NCBI RefSeq assembly: GCF_900105495.1
Contig: NZ_FNTF01000002.1
Span: 905,501-969,500 of the forward strand
Direction: 5' to 3'
DNA: 64,000 nt
Source of the DNA: Pseudomonas frederiksbergensis
GTDB taxonomy: Bacteria > Pseudomonadota > Gammaproteobacteria > Pseudomonadales > Pseudomonadaceae
Below, in pieces: positions 8,981 through 17,481 of the stretch (position 1 is the stretch's first letter; every line of letters starts with the position of its first letter). The notes under the pieces were generated by a model. That model did not search any database. It was not told the DNA's origin and worked only from the letters and a program-made list of their open reading frames with translations. The position numbers and the translations under genes were made by a program.

Positions 8981-9080
8981 TGTAGGAGCTGTCGAGGGAA
9001 CCGAGGCTGCGATCTTTTGATCTTGCAGCTAGAGACCAGATCAAAAGATCGCAGCCTCGTTTCACTCGACAGCTCCTACA
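8981..9080. repeat. Large inverted repeat between pstC and pstS
   Basis: Arms beginning TGTAGGAGCTGTCGAG and containing GAGGCTGCGATCTTTTGATC are repeated in inverse order across about 100 bases, giving a long, slightly interrupted stem. It is a REP-like class different from the GTGGGAGC class. Within the pst transcript it could limit read-through from the abundant pstS message into pstC. Confidence 0.8.
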
Positions 9081-9104
9081 GAGTCCGGGTTTACCCCGGA
9101 CTCA
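9081..9104 (-). other. Hairpin just after pstS
   Basis: GAGTCCGGG and CCCGGACTC form a nine-base-pair stem six bases past the pstS stop. No U-run follows on the minus strand, so it is more likely a message-stabilising structure than a full intrinsic terminator. Confidence 0.5.
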
Positions 9105-9109
9105 AGGTT

Positions 9110-10108
9110 TTACTTTTTTGCTACGTTGTTACCTTCTTGCAGACCCAGGTCAGCCAGTGCTTTTGCAGCAACCTTGGCTGGCAGCGGGATGTAGCCGTCT
9201 TTCACAACCACTTCCTGACCCTGTTTGGACAGGATCAGCTTCACGAACTCGGCTTCCAGCGGGGCCAGAGGCTTGTTCGGGGCTTTGTTGACGTAAACGT
9301 AGAGGAAACGCGACAGCGGGTACTTGCCGTTCAGGGCGTTTTCTTCGGTGTCTTCAACGAACTCGGTGCTGCCTTTCTTGGCCAGAGCTACAGTCTTCAC
9401 GCTGGCGGTCTTGTAACCGATGCCCGAGTAACCCACGCCATTCAGCGAGGAGCTGATCGACTGCACGACCGAAGCCGAGCCTGGTTGTTCGTTGACGTTA
9501 GGCTTGTAGTCGCCTTTGCACAGGGCTTCTTCCTTGAAGTAGCCATAAGTGCCGGATACCGAGTTACGACCAAACAGTTGAACCGGCTTGTTGGCCAGGT
9601 CGCCGGTCACACCCAGGTCGCCCCAGGTTTTCACGTCGGCTTTGGCGCCGCACAGACGCGTCGAGGAGAAGATCGCGTCGACTTGCTCCATGGTCATGTG
9701 CTGGATCGGGTTGTCTTTATGAACGAAGACCGCCAGGGCATCCACGGCAACCGGGATTGCGGTTGGCTTGTAGCCGTATTTGGTTTCGAAGGCCTGAAGT
9801 TCGTTGTCCTTCATCTTGCGGCTCATCGGGCCCAGGTTAGCGGTGCCTTCAGTCAACGCAGGTGGCGCGGTAGAAGAACCGGCAGCCTGAATCTGGATAT
9901 TTACGTTCGGGTATTCTTTTTTGTAGTTCTCAGCCCACAGGGTCATGAGGTTGGCCAGGGTATCGGAGCCGACGCTGGACAGGTTGCCCGACACACCAGT
10001 GGTCTTGGTGTAGCTCGGGATAGCAGGGTCAACAGCGGCAACCGCGTTGGCAGTCGCAACGCCAGCAGCGACAAAAGTCATTGCCGCCATCAAACGCTTC
10101 AGTTTCAT
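9110..10108 (-). CDS. pstS: Periplasmic phosphate-binding protein PstS
   Basis: 332 residues with a Sec signal peptide (about 1-24, [16 protein letters not shown]...). The mature protein carries PBP-like phosphate-binding elements: [10 protein letters not shown], the GSSTAPPAL loop and [10 protein letters not shown], which hold phosphate through Ser/Thr/Arg hydrogen bonds. It captures phosphate in the periplasm and delivers it to PstCA. The ATG has GGAGTAAGG upstream. A Pho box lies 74-95 bases upstream, so PhoB should induce it strongly under phosphate limitation. The 230-base gap to pstC with its own Pho box suggests two promoters in the locus. Confidence 0.96.
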   Translation of the reverse strand: MKLKRLMAAMTFVAAGVATANAVAAVDPAIPSYTKTTGVSGNLSSVGSDTLANLMTLWAENYKKEYPNVNIQIQAAGSSTAPPALTEGTANLGPMSRKMKDNELQAFETKYGYKPTAIPVAVDALAVFVHKDNPIQHMTMEQVDAIFSSTRLCGAKADVKTWGDLGVTGDLANKPVQLFGRNSVSGTYGYFKEEALCKGDYKPNVNEQPGSASVVQSISSSLNGVGYSGIGYKTASVKTVALAKKGSTEFVEDTEENALNGKYPLSRFLYVYVNKAPNKPLAPLEAEFVKLILSKQGQEVVVKDGYIPLPAKVAAKALADLGLQEGNNVAKK

Positions 10109-10181
10109 GCCTTACTCCTAGCAGATAGGTGTGTTAAGTCGGGGCCAAGTATCAGCAGGCCGTGTGAACACTCTATGGCTG

Positions 10182-10203
10182 AAATATGACAATTAGATGA
10201 AAG
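10182..10203 (-). promoter_or_regulatory. Pho box upstream of pstS
   Basis: Minus-strand CTTTCATCTAATTGTCATA holds two PhoB half-sites with 11-base spacing, and a weaker third (CAGCCAT) follows. Position about 75 bases before the ATG fits a PhoB-activated promoter in which the box replaces a poor -35. Confidence 0.8.
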
Positions 10204-10245
10204 GCCAGCATTCGATCTTTCGCCGGGGCACGGCGTTATCGTTCT

Positions 10246-10320
10246 TCGCGAGCAAGCCCGCTCCCACAGGGGATCTGCGGCGAACACAGAACCAATGTGG
10301 GAGCGAGCCTGCTCGCGATG
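10246..10320. repeat. Paired REP palindrome
   Basis: Inverted arms TCGCGAGCAAGCCCGCTCCC and GGGAGCGAGCCTGCTCGCGA lie between pstS and the MFS gene. This is the commonest REP class in the window. Confidence 0.8.
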
Positions 10321-10349
10321 GGGTCAGTGCCGTCGATGGAAGCGTCGGC

Positions 10350-11648
10350 TTAGCGACCTTTCTTCCAGAGATATCCACCCACCACAATCCCGACACAACA
10401 GATGATCGCTACGTAATAGGCAGGCCCCATCGGGCTTTCCTTGAGCAGCAAGGTGACAACCATCGGGGTCAGGCCGCCGAAGATGGCGTAGGCCAGGTTG
10501 TAGGAGAACGACAGCCCGCTGAAACGCACCACCGCCGGAAAGGCTTTGACCATCACATACGGCACCGCACCGATGGTGCCGACCAGCAAGCCGGTCAAGG
10601 CGTACATCGGGAACAGCCAGTCCGGGTGGTTGAACAGGCTGTGGTAGAAGGTCCACGAACTGATCAGCAACGCAGCACTGCCGAACACGAAGACACGACC
10701 CGCGCCGAAGCGGTCCGCCAGTACACCGGAGGCGACACAGCCCAGGCTCAGAAATACGATCGCCAGGCTGTTGGCCTGTAACGCGGTGGTTGGCGAGAAG
10801 TGGTAGACGGTCTGCAGCACGGTCGGGGTCATCAGGATGACCACGATGATGCCGGCGGACAGCAGCCAGGTCAGCAGCATGGAAATCAGGATCGCCCCGC
10901 GATGGTCGCGCAACACGGCCCGCAGCGGCACTTCTTCTGCCAGAGCCTTGCGCAGTTGCAACTCGGCGAATACTGGCGTCTCGTGCAACCAGCGACGCAG
11001 GTAAACCGAGAACAGGCCGAATACGCCACCCAGCAGGAACGGAATCCGCCAAGCGTAATCCGAGACTTCGACCGGGGTGTAAATGCTGTTGATCGCGGTG
11101 GCGACCAGCGAGCCCAGCAGGATACCGGCCGTCAGGCCGCAGGTCAGGGTGCCGCAGGCGTAGCCAATGTGCCGCTGCGGCACGTGTTCGGAAACGAATA
11201 CCCACGCGCCCGGCACTTCACCGCCAATCGCAGCACCTTGAATCACCCGCATCAGCAGCAACAGGATCGGCGCCCACATGCCGATCTGCGCGTAAGTCGG
11301 CAGCAGGCCCATGATCAGGGTCGGCACCGCCATCATGAAAATGCTCAGGGTGAACATCTTCTTGCGTCCCAGCAGGTCGCCGAAGTGCGCCATGACGATG
11401 CCGCCCAGCGGCCGCGCCAGGTAGCCGGCGGCAAAGATCCCGAAGGTCTGCATCAAGCGCAGCCACTCGGGCATGTCGGCCGGGAAGAACAGCTTGCCGA
11501 CCACCGTGGCGAAGAACACGAAGATGATGAAGTCGTAAAACTCCAGCGCACCGCCCAGCGCAGACAGTGACAACGTCTTGTAATCGCTGCGGGTCAGCGG
11601 ACGTGCGGATTGAGTGGGCTGCGCGATGCTCGAGGGCGCTGTGGTCAT
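10350..11648 (-). CDS. MFS transporter, metabolite:H+ symporter (ProP/MHS-like) family
   Basis: 432 residues with about twelve membrane helices and the MHS hallmarks: GALEFYDF at the start of helix 1, RPLGGIVMAHFGDLLGRKK between helices 2 and 3, and VIQGAAIGGEVPGA in helix 4. This group imports organic acids, osmolytes or similar compounds with protons; the substrate cannot be read from sequence. I start it at the ATG at 11648 (MTTAPSS); an upstream in-frame extension of 26 codons lacks membrane-protein features. I recall a similar transporter beside pst in P. aeruginosa. No Pho box was seen in front of it. Confidence 0.85.
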   Translation of the reverse strand: MTTAPSSIAQPTQSARPLTRSDYKTLSLSALGGALEFYDFIIFVFFATVVGKLFFPADMPEWLRLMQTFGIFAAGYLARPLGGIVMAHFGDLLGRKKMFTLSIFMMAVPTLIMGLLPTYAQIGMWAPILLLLMRVIQGAAIGGEVPGAWVFVSEHVPQRHIGYACGTLTCGLTAGILLGSLVATAINSIYTPVEVSDYAWRIPFLLGGVFGLFSVYLRRWLHETPVFAELQLRKALAEEVPLRAVLRDHRGAILISMLLTWLLSAGIIVVILMTPTVLQTVYHFSPTTALQANSLAIVFLSLGCVASGVLADRFGAGRVFVFGSAALLISSWTFYHSLFNHPDWLFPMYALTGLLVGTIGAVPYVMVKAFPAVVRFSGLSFSYNLAYAIFGGLTPMVVTLLLKESPMGPAYYVAIICCVGIVVGGYLWKKGR

Positions 11649-12010
11649 GGCAAGGCTTCTCTTATAGTCGGATCTGCAACCCCAACAACGCTGGCTGAGG
11701 CTTGGGCAGGTCCGGCACGATAGCAAATTGTTCGAAAAAGCACATAGAGGTGCGTATTTGACGGTCGAAATGAGAACCGGACGGTCGTCTCGGAGTCTAC
11801 CGATCGATATACTCGCAATCTTGCGACAGCTTGCAAGGGTTGCTGTGCGAAGACGCTGCTGGCTCTACCAGTCGATTTCGCAGAGTTTCCCTTTAGGCGC
11901 CTTACGAAAAACGTGACGAACGTAGTATGTTCGGGGCTGAATCGTTTTTCCTTGAGACGGCTATTCACCTGAAGTACTTATGAGAGTCACGGGTCAGAGG
12001 CACCCCCGGC
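11649..12010. other. Divergent intergenic region, MFS gene / thioesterase
   Basis: 362 bases without a gene. It should hold the divergent promoters. Two exact copies of GACGGTCG start 20 bases apart (11760 and 11780), and an inverted repeat CGAAC-N7-GTTCG lies at 11917-11933. Neither matches a regulator motif I can name. Confidence 0.5.
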
Positions 12011-12415
12011 ATGATAGAGCTCGAACAAGAAGATCCAATCCCGCAAGGCGACCTGGCCCTGCAAATTACCGCGCTTCCCCGCGAAACCAACGGCTTCGGC
12101 GATATTTTCGGCGGTTGGCTGGTGTCGCAGATGGATTTGGCCGGCACCGCAATGGCCAGCAAAGTCGCCGGTGGCCGCGTGGCTACGGTTGCGATCGACC
12201 GCATGGCGTTTCTGGTTCCGGTAGCGGTGGGCGCTCAGCTCTCCTTTTATACCCAGGCGTTGGAAATCGGCCGCAGCTCGATTCAGATGATGGTCGAGGT
12301 CTGGAGTGACGATCCGCTGTCCAGCGAATGGCGTAAGGTGACTGAAGCCGTGTTTGTATTCGTCGCGATCGACGGCAGCGGTCGCACCCGTTCGGTTCCG
12401 CCAAGAGCTCGTTAA
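12011..12415 (+). CDS. Acyl-CoA thioesterase, YciA-like hotdog protein
   Basis: 134 residues forming one hotdog domain. The N-terminal half carries the YciA-type pattern (NGFGDIFGGWLVSQMDLAG) in which the Asp of DIFGG is the expected general base, followed by RVATVAIDRMAFLVPV. It should hydrolyse acyl-CoA esters, probably as a hexamer of dimers. It is shorter than the second thioesterase of this window (54129-54611) and shares little beyond the fold. It ends 57 bases before the mutarotase gene on the same strand, so the two may be cotranscribed, though no functional link is clear. Confidence 0.85.
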   Translation: MIELEQEDPIPQGDLALQITALPRETNGFGDIFGGWLVSQMDLAGTAMASKVAGGRVATVAIDRMAFLVPVAVGAQLSFYTQALEIGRSSIQMMVEVWSDDPLSSEWRKVTEAVFVFVAIDGSGRTRSVPPRAR

Positions 12416-12472
12416 ACACTGCGGCCTTTCTGCGGTCCATTGCAGTCATTGTTCCTGATCGAGAGTTGCCCC

Positions 12473-13372
12473 ATGAGCACGCCCAACGTTGAAGCCGTGA
12501 AACTGGATGAACTGAACTGCTGGCGCATCCGCCACGGTCAGGCCGAATTGCTGGTTGCCCAGCAGGGCGCACACATCCTCAGTTATCAAGTGGCCGGGGA
12601 ACCGCCGTTGATCTGGCTCAACGACGAGGCCGTGTTCAAGACTGGCAAGAGCATCCGCGCCGGGGTTCCGGTGTGCTGGCCATGGTTCGGCAATCTGCCG
12701 CGCAACCCGCAGAGCGTTCAGGCCATGCGCGTCGGCAATGAAGCGCCAACCGCTCACGGCTTTGTCCGGACAATGGACTGGGAACTGGGCGGCATCGAAA
12801 CCGAAGGCGAAAGCCTGAAGGTGGAATTCCTTCTGCCCTACCCCGAAGACGGCTTCCCGGGCTGGCCGCATCAGGTGGATTTAAAGCTGAGCATCCGTTT
12901 GGACGAGCAACTGCATATCAGCCTGACCAGCCATAACCAGGGTGCTGACAGCGTCACCATCAGCCAGGCGCTGCACAGCTATTTCGCGGTCAGCGATGTA
13001 CGCGAAGTACATGTCGAAGGGCTGGATGGCTTGAGTTACATCGAAACCCTGGACGACTGGAAAACCGTCACCCAGACCGGCGATCTGCGTTTTGTCGACG
13101 AGACCGACCGTATCTATCTCAATACCCCGGCGAAGCTGAGCATTGTCGATCCGGCCTGGGAACGGCGCATCGAACTGACCAGCAGCGGTTCACGCTCGGC
13201 GGTGATCTGGAATCCGTGGATTGAACGCGCCGCAGCGTTCAGTGACATGGCCGACGATGGCTGGCAGCGCATGCTGTGCATTGAAACGGCGAACGTGATG
13301 GATGATGTGGTGACGCTGGCGCCGGGTGCGAGTCATACCCTGGGTGTCAGCATCGGCAGCAAACCTCTCTAA
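12473..13372 (+). CDS. D-hexose-6-phosphate mutarotase (YeaD-like)
   Basis: 299 residues, an aldose-1-epimerase-like beta-sandwich. Family segments include GVPVCWPWFG near residue 65, HGFVRTMDWEL around 95-105, the catalytic His in SQALHSYFAV near residue 165 and VIWNPW near the C-terminus. It interconverts alpha and beta anomers of glucose-6-phosphate and related sugars. The ATG at 12473 matches the family N-terminus; an in-frame TTG upstream gives only an eleven-residue unlikely extension. A REP pair follows 20 bases after the stop. Confidence 0.88.
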   Translation: MSTPNVEAVKLDELNCWRIRHGQAELLVAQQGAHILSYQVAGEPPLIWLNDEAVFKTGKSIRAGVPVCWPWFGNLPRNPQSVQAMRVGNEAPTAHGFVRTMDWELGGIETEGESLKVEFLLPYPEDGFPGWPHQVDLKLSIRLDEQLHISLTSHNQGADSVTISQALHSYFAVSDVREVHVEGLDGLSYIETLDDWKTVTQTGDLRFVDETDRIYLNTPAKLSIVDPAWERRIELTSSGSRSAVIWNPWIERAAAFSDMADDGWQRMLCIETANVMDDVVTLAPGASHTLGVSIGSKPL

Positions 13373-13391
13373 GCAACACCGCAATACGAAA

Positions 13392-13480
13392 TGTGGGAGC
13401 CAGCCTGCTGGCGATGGCGTCATGTCAGTCAAATTGAAAGTATCTGACGGACCGCTATCGCCAGCAGGCTGGCTCCCACA
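13392..13480. repeat. Paired REP palindrome
   Basis: Arms TGTGGGAGCCAGCCTGCTGG and its complement at 13457-13480 lie between convergent genes. Confidence 0.8.
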
Positions 13481-13497
13481 GTTATTTTGGTTGGCTG

Positions 13498-14034
13498 CTA
13501 GAGATCTGATTCCTGCACCACCCGCACTTTCGCCGCATCCAGCGCATACGCTGCGTCAGCCAGGTCGTTGTTGACCTGCTCGATCTTCAGCGTGCCGGTC
13601 ACCCACAGCGGTGTGTAGATGTCGTTCAGCTTCAAACCTTTGGGATAACGCACCAGCACCAATTGATTAGGTGGCGGTGGCGGCACGTGGATGCAGGCGC
13701 CCGGATACGGCACGAGGAAGAACAGCGTGCTGCGGCCCTGGGCGTCGGACTCCAGCGGCACCGGATAACCGCCGATGCGGATGTGCTTGTCGTTCATCGA
13801 CGCCACGGTTTTGCTCGAATACATCACCGCCGGCAAGCCCTTGCTCTGCTTCATGCCACCCTTTTCGGTAAAGGTGCCATTGGCTTCGGGGGAGTTGTGG
13901 TCGATTTCAGGCATGGCCTCGAGGGCTTTCTGGTCCGACTTGGGCATCAGGTCGAGCCAGTCGGTTTCCGGCAGTTCGCCGGCATGGGCGAGGCCCGAGC
14001 CCAGTAAAAGGAAAGTCAGCAGAAGACGGCGCAT
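13498..14034 (-). CDS. Secreted DUF3299-domain protein
   Basis: 178 residues from the ATG at 14034; the first 19 (MRRLLLTFLLLGSGLAHA) are a clear signal peptide, which is why I prefer this start to a longer frame from 14076. The mature part matches what I know of DUF3299 (YPVPLESD, FFLVPYPGACIHVPPPPPNQLV, TPLWVTGTLKI), a periplasmic domain of unknown function often found near ABC export systems. The conserved GACIHVPPPPPNQ core holds the single Cys and a His that could bind metal. No ABC genes adjoin it here, so it appears to be a standalone member. Confidence 0.8.
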   Translation of the reverse strand: MRRLLLTFLLLGSGLAHAGELPETDWLDLMPKSDQKALEAMPEIDHNSPEANGTFTEKGGMKQSKGLPAVMYSSKTVASMNDKHIRIGGYPVPLESDAQGRSTLFFLVPYPGACIHVPPPPPNQLVLVRYPKGLKLNDIYTPLWVTGTLKIEQVNNDLADAAYALDAAKVRVVQESDL

Positions 14035-14123
14035 GAAGGTGCTCGGCAAAGGAGAGGACAGTGCAACGCCGAGCATTCTAGCCCGCTCTGCCTGCAGCGC
14101 AGAGGGGGCTTTGTCGCTTTGAA

Positions 14124-14369
14124 TCAGTTCTTTTTGATCAAACCGTAGATCACCAGCAACACCACCGCGCCAACCAGCGCACCGATGAAGCCTGCACCTT
14201 CGCCCGCATGATAGATGCCCAGAGCCTGGCCGCCATAAGTGGCCGCCAGCGAACCGCCAATACCGAGCAGGATGGTCATGATCCAGCCCATTTTGTCATC
14301 GCCCGGCTTCAGGAACCGCGCCAGCAGGCCGACGATCAAGCCGATAAAGATGGTTCCGATAATTCCCAT
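14124..14369 (-). CDS. GlsB/YeaQ/YmgE family small membrane protein
   Basis: 81 residues, three predicted membrane helices. The pattern GIIGTIFIGLIVGLLA, PGDDKMGWIMTILLGIGGS and GAVVLLVIYGLIKKN is typical of the transglycosylase-associated family, small inner-membrane proteins linked to general stress. The ATG has AGAGGGAAA upstream. It is probably its own transcription unit. Biochemical function is not known for the family despite the old transglycosylase name. Confidence 0.88.
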   Translation of the reverse strand: MGIIGTIFIGLIVGLLARFLKPGDDKMGWIMTILLGIGGSLAATYGGQALGIYHAGEGAGFIGALVGAVVLLVIYGLIKKN

Positions 14370-14478
14370 GGCATTTCCCTCTGATTAAGTGCTACGTCCA
14401 AGCCTAGACAGACTTTGGCATCCTGCCATGAGAGAACGGCGGCCCCTGAATGGTTCCACCGCTGCCACATGAAACTGT

Positions 14479-15561
14479 TTACTCGGCGATAAGGGCTTCG
14501 ACCTTGAGGATCTGCGCGGCCAGTGTTTCGCGGTCTGCACAACGCAGGTTGGCGTGGCCGACCTTGCGACCGACCTTGAACGCCTTGCCATAGTGATGCA
14601 GATGGCAATCGGCGATGGCCAGGACTTTCTCGGTCTCCGGCACTTTGCCGATGAAGTTGAGCATCGCGCTCTCGCCGACCTTGGCCGTCGAACCCAGCGG
14701 CAGACCGGCAACGGCCCGCAGGTGGTTTTCGAACTGGCTGCACTCGGCGCCTTCCGTGGTCCAGTGACCCGAGTTGTGCACACGCGGGGCGATCTCGTTG
14801 GCCTTGAGGCCACCGTCGACTTCAAAGAACTCGAACGCCATCACGCCAACGTAATTCAGCTGCTTGAGCACACGGCTGGAATAGTCTTCGGCCAAGGCTT
14901 GCAGCGGGTGGTCGGTGCTGGCCACGGACAGCTTGAGGATGCCGCTGTCGTGGGTGTTGTGAACCAGCGGATAGAACCTGGTTTCGCCATCGCGGGCACG
15001 CACGGCAATCAGCGAGACTTCGCCGGTAAACGGCACGAAGCCTTCCAGTAGACAGGCCACGCTGCCCAGTTCGGCGAACGTGCCGGCCACATCTTCAGGC
15101 TTGCGCAGGACTTTCTGGCCCTTGCCGTCGTAACCCAGGGTGCGGGTTTTTAGCACGGCCGGCAGACCGATCGAAGCCACGGCAGCGTCCAGATCGGCTT
15201 GCGATTGAATGTCGGCGAACGCCGGGGTGGGAATCCCCAGGTCCTTGAACATGCTCTTCTCGAACCAGCGATCACGGGCGATGCGCAGGGCTTCGGCGCT
15301 CGGGTACACCGGGACGAATTGCGAGAGGAATGCGACGGTTTCAGCCGGGACGCTTTCGAACTCGAAGGTCACCAGATCGACTTCATCGGCCAGCTGACGC
15401 AGGTGATCCTGATCGCCGTAGTCGGCCCGCAGGTGTTCGCCCAACGCGGCTGCGCAAGCATCCGGCGCGGGGTCCAGGAAAGCGAAGTTCATGCCCAGCG
15501 GAGTACCCGCCAGCGCCAACATGCGACCCAACTGGCCGCCACCGATTACACCGATCTTCAT
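14479..15561 (-). CDS. purK: N5-carboxyaminoimidazole ribonucleotide synthase PurK
   Basis: 360 residues. An N-terminal Rossmann-like domain (GVIGGGQLGRMLALAG) is followed by an ATP-grasp domain with TRTLGYDGKGQ and the metal-binding NEIAPRVHNSGHW. PurK converts AIR, ATP and bicarbonate to N5-CAIR in purine synthesis. The ATG at 15561 has GAGG nine bases upstream; a TTG three codons earlier is less likely. It lies 11 bases downstream of purE, and the products act in sequence, so the two form the purEK operon. Confidence 0.96.
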   Translation of the reverse strand: MKIGVIGGGQLGRMLALAGTPLGMNFAFLDPAPDACAAALGEHLRADYGDQDHLRQLADEVDLVTFEFESVPAETVAFLSQFVPVYPSAEALRIARDRWFEKSMFKDLGIPTPAFADIQSQADLDAAVASIGLPAVLKTRTLGYDGKGQKVLRKPEDVAGTFAELGSVACLLEGFVPFTGEVSLIAVRARDGETRFYPLVHNTHDSGILKLSVASTDHPLQALAEDYSSRVLKQLNYVGVMAFEFFEVDGGLKANEIAPRVHNSGHWTTEGAECSQFENHLRAVAGLPLGSTAKVGESAMLNFIGKVPETEKVLAIADCHLHHYGKAFKVGRKVGHANLRCADRETLAAQILKVEALIAE

Positions 15562-15572
15562 CGTCAACAACC

Positions 15573-16064
15573 TCAGGCGATGCGTGGGTCTGGATTTTCC
15601 AGGACGCTGTCTGTCTGTTCAGCGCGGAATTTTTTCAGCACCGCATGGAAGTGCGGGTGCTTGGCGCCGAGAATGCTCGCCGAGAGCAGCGCTGCGTTGA
15701 TCGCGCCCGCTTTGCCGATGGCCAGGGTGGCAACCGGAATGCCCGCGGGCATCTGCACGATAGACAGCAGCGAATCGACGCCCGAGAGCATCGACGACTG
15801 CACCGGCACGCCCAGTACCGGCAGGTGGGTCTTGGCCGCACACATGCCTGGCAAGTGGGCCGCGCCGCCGGCACCGGCGATGATCACCTCGATGCCACGC
15901 GCCTCAGCCTCTTCGGCGTACTGGAAGAGCAGGTCCGGGGTGCGGTGGGCAGAGACCACTTTCACCTCGTAAGGAATGCCGAGCTTTTCCAGCATATCGG
16001 CGGTGTGGCTAAGGGTGGACCAATCGGACTTGGAGCCCATGATCACGCCAACCAGTGCGCTCAT
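15573..16064 (-). CDS. purE: N5-carboxyaminoimidazole ribonucleotide mutase PurE
   Basis: 163 residues. The N-terminus holds the phosphate-binding [10 protein letters not shown], followed by VVSAHRTPD with the catalytic His, and the central [12 protein letters not shown] loop of class I PurE. It moves the carboxyl group from N5 to C4 to give CAIR, using the PurK product. It is the first gene of purEK. The ATG has AGAGG nine to thirteen bases upstream. The leader (16065-16180) carries a terminator-like hairpin, which suggests control of elongation into the operon. Confidence 0.97.
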   Translation of the reverse strand: MSALVGVIMGSKSDWSTLSHTADMLEKLGIPYEVKVVSAHRTPDLLFQYAEEAEARGIEVIIAGAGGAAHLPGMCAAKTHLPVLGVPVQSSMLSGVDSLLSIVQMPAGIPVATLAIGKAGAINAALLSASILGAKHPHFHAVLKKFRAEQTDSVLENPDPRIA

Positions 16065-16184
16065 CGTCGTGCCTCTTCTCTCTGGGCGCCCGCAGGCGCG
16101 TCAAAAAACAACAAGCCACGCAATATGCGTGGCTTGATTGTACGAATTATGGCCGGACGAACCGGCCGAAGGCCGCGCAGTATA
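16065..16184 (-). promoter_or_regulatory. purEK promoter and structured leader with attenuator-like terminator
   Basis: On the minus strand a good -10 (TATACT, 16184-16179) precedes a GC hairpin (GGCCGG / CCGGCC, 16151-16166), then a perfect ten-base-pair stem (16112-16136, CAAGCCACGC / GCGTGGCTTG) directly followed by TTGTTTTTTG, then a short GCGCC-TGCG-GGCGC hairpin near the ribosome site. The third element looks like an intrinsic terminator placed about 48 bases before the purE ATG. A terminator serving an upstream gene is unlikely, because the next minus-strand gene ends at 16393 with a REP between. Confidence 0.6.
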
Positions 16185-16284
16185 CCTCAATGAGGCAGAT
16201 AAACAGCCCCCGAGACGACCATCTGTCATACGACGCAAAGCGCCGGTTTTATTGACTTCAGAGTCAGTCAATACAACATCATTC

Positions 16285-16379
16285 CCTGTGGGAGCGAGCC
16301 TGCTCGCGATGGCGTCGGCCCGGTCGACATTTGCGTTGAATATTAGTCCGCTATCGCGAGCAGGCTCACTCCCACAGGG
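16285..16379. repeat. Paired REP palindrome
   Basis: Arms CCTGTGGGAGCGAGCCTGCT and AGCAGGCTCACTCCCACAGG are separated by about 50 bases. It accounts for most of the rest of the 328-base gap between purE and the LysR gene. Confidence 0.8.
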
Positions 16380-16392
16380 TTAGTCGACATGT

Positions 16393-17301
16393 TCAAGAAC
16401 TCTGCGCTGCGCCGCCTTCCAGTTTGCGCCACAGCAATCGCACGTTCGCCTTGCGCACCAGCGCGCAGCGGTACAAGCGAATCTCCAGCGGCACATGCCA
16501 TTGTGGGCCGCCGCATACCACCAGTTCACCTCGAGCCAGTTCGGCGCGCACGCTGAGTCGCGGCACCCAGGCAATGCCCAATCCTTCCAGCGCCATGCTT
16601 TTAAGACTGTCGGCCATGGCCGTCTCGTAAATGGTGGTGAAGCGCAGCGCGCGCTGGCGCAGCAGCATGTTCACCGAACGCCCGAGAAATGCACCGGCGC
16701 TGTAGGCGAGCAGCGGCACACTGCCTTCGCCTTCCAGATCGAACAGTGGCTTGCCGTCGGCATCCGCCGCGCAGACCGGGAGCATTTCGGTGTTGCCAAG
16801 GTGCAGCGATGGAAAGATTTCCGGGTCCATCTGCATCGCGGCATCCGGGTCGTAGAACGCCAGCATCAGATCGCACCCGCCTTCGCGCAATGCATGCACG
16901 GCATCGCCGACGTTGGTCGCCACCAGGCGCGTCGCGATGTTCAGGCCTTCGTTACGCAACTGCGCGATCCAGCGCGGGAAGAAACCCAGCGCCAGGGAGT
17001 GAGCGGCGGCGACCTGCATCACCTCGCCCTGCCCACCTTCCAGGTGATGGAGGTGGCGCAACACTTCACCGAGCTGCTCGACCACCGTCCGCGCGGTGAC
17101 CAGAAACAGCTGCCCTGCCGCCGTCAGTTCGATCGGCGTGCGCGAGCGATTGACCAGGGTCAGCCCCAATGCGGCTTCAAGGCTGCGGATCCGTCGACTG
17201 AATGCCGGCTGCGTCACGAAGCGTCGTTCGGCAGCCTGGGAGAAGCTGCGGGTGGCAGCCAGGGCACTAAAGTCCTCCAGCCATTTACTTTCAAGGTTCA
17301 T
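16393..17301 (-). CDS. LysR-family regulator divergent from aspA
   Basis: 302 residues. The N-terminal winged HTH (WLEDFSALAATRSFSQAAERRFVTQPAFSRRI in the first 45 residues) is followed by a LysR substrate-binding domain. The ATG at 17301 has a strong GGGAGG upstream, better than the eight-codon longer GTG-type start. It is divergent from aspA with about 180 bases between, the classic arrangement for a LysR protein that controls its neighbour. A CATT-N6-AATG dyad (17366-17379) in the gap is a possible operator. Control of aspartate use is inferred from position alone. Confidence 0.85.
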   Translation of the reverse strand: MNLESKWLEDFSALAATRSFSQAAERRFVTQPAFSRRIRSLEAALGLTLVNRSRTPIELTAAGQLFLVTARTVVEQLGEVLRHLHHLEGGQGEVMQVAAAHSLALGFFPRWIAQLRNEGLNIATRLVATNVGDAVHALREGGCDLMLAFYDPDAAMQMDPEIFPSLHLGNTEMLPVCAADADGKPLFDLEGEGSVPLLAYSAGAFLGRSVNMLLRQRALRFTTIYETAMADSLKSMALEGLGIAWVPRLSVRAELARGELVVCGGPQWHVPLEIRLYRCALVRKANVRLLWRKLEGGAAQSS

Positions 17302-17481
17302 CACGGCCTCCCGGACACGCACCAATTTAGGTCACACGCTCGCCACAGACACGGCGTCACATGGGCATTATGCCGAATGTGCATAGGCTAGTGTTTAACA
17401 GCATTGGCCCAAAATTCTCCACAAGCCTAGCATTTGCAGCGTTCCGGCACAGACCGGGTCCATATCGAGATGATTTCTATC

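Noticed and set aside
9081..9104. Full intrinsic terminator after pstS
   Set aside because: The stem is good but the U-run is missing on the minus strand, so it is listed only as a hairpin.
16065..16184. Known purine riboswitch upstream of purE
   Set aside because: I see no conserved purine-riboswitch core (three-way junction with its pyrimidine-rich loops); only a terminator-like hairpin and a second GC hairpin are supported.
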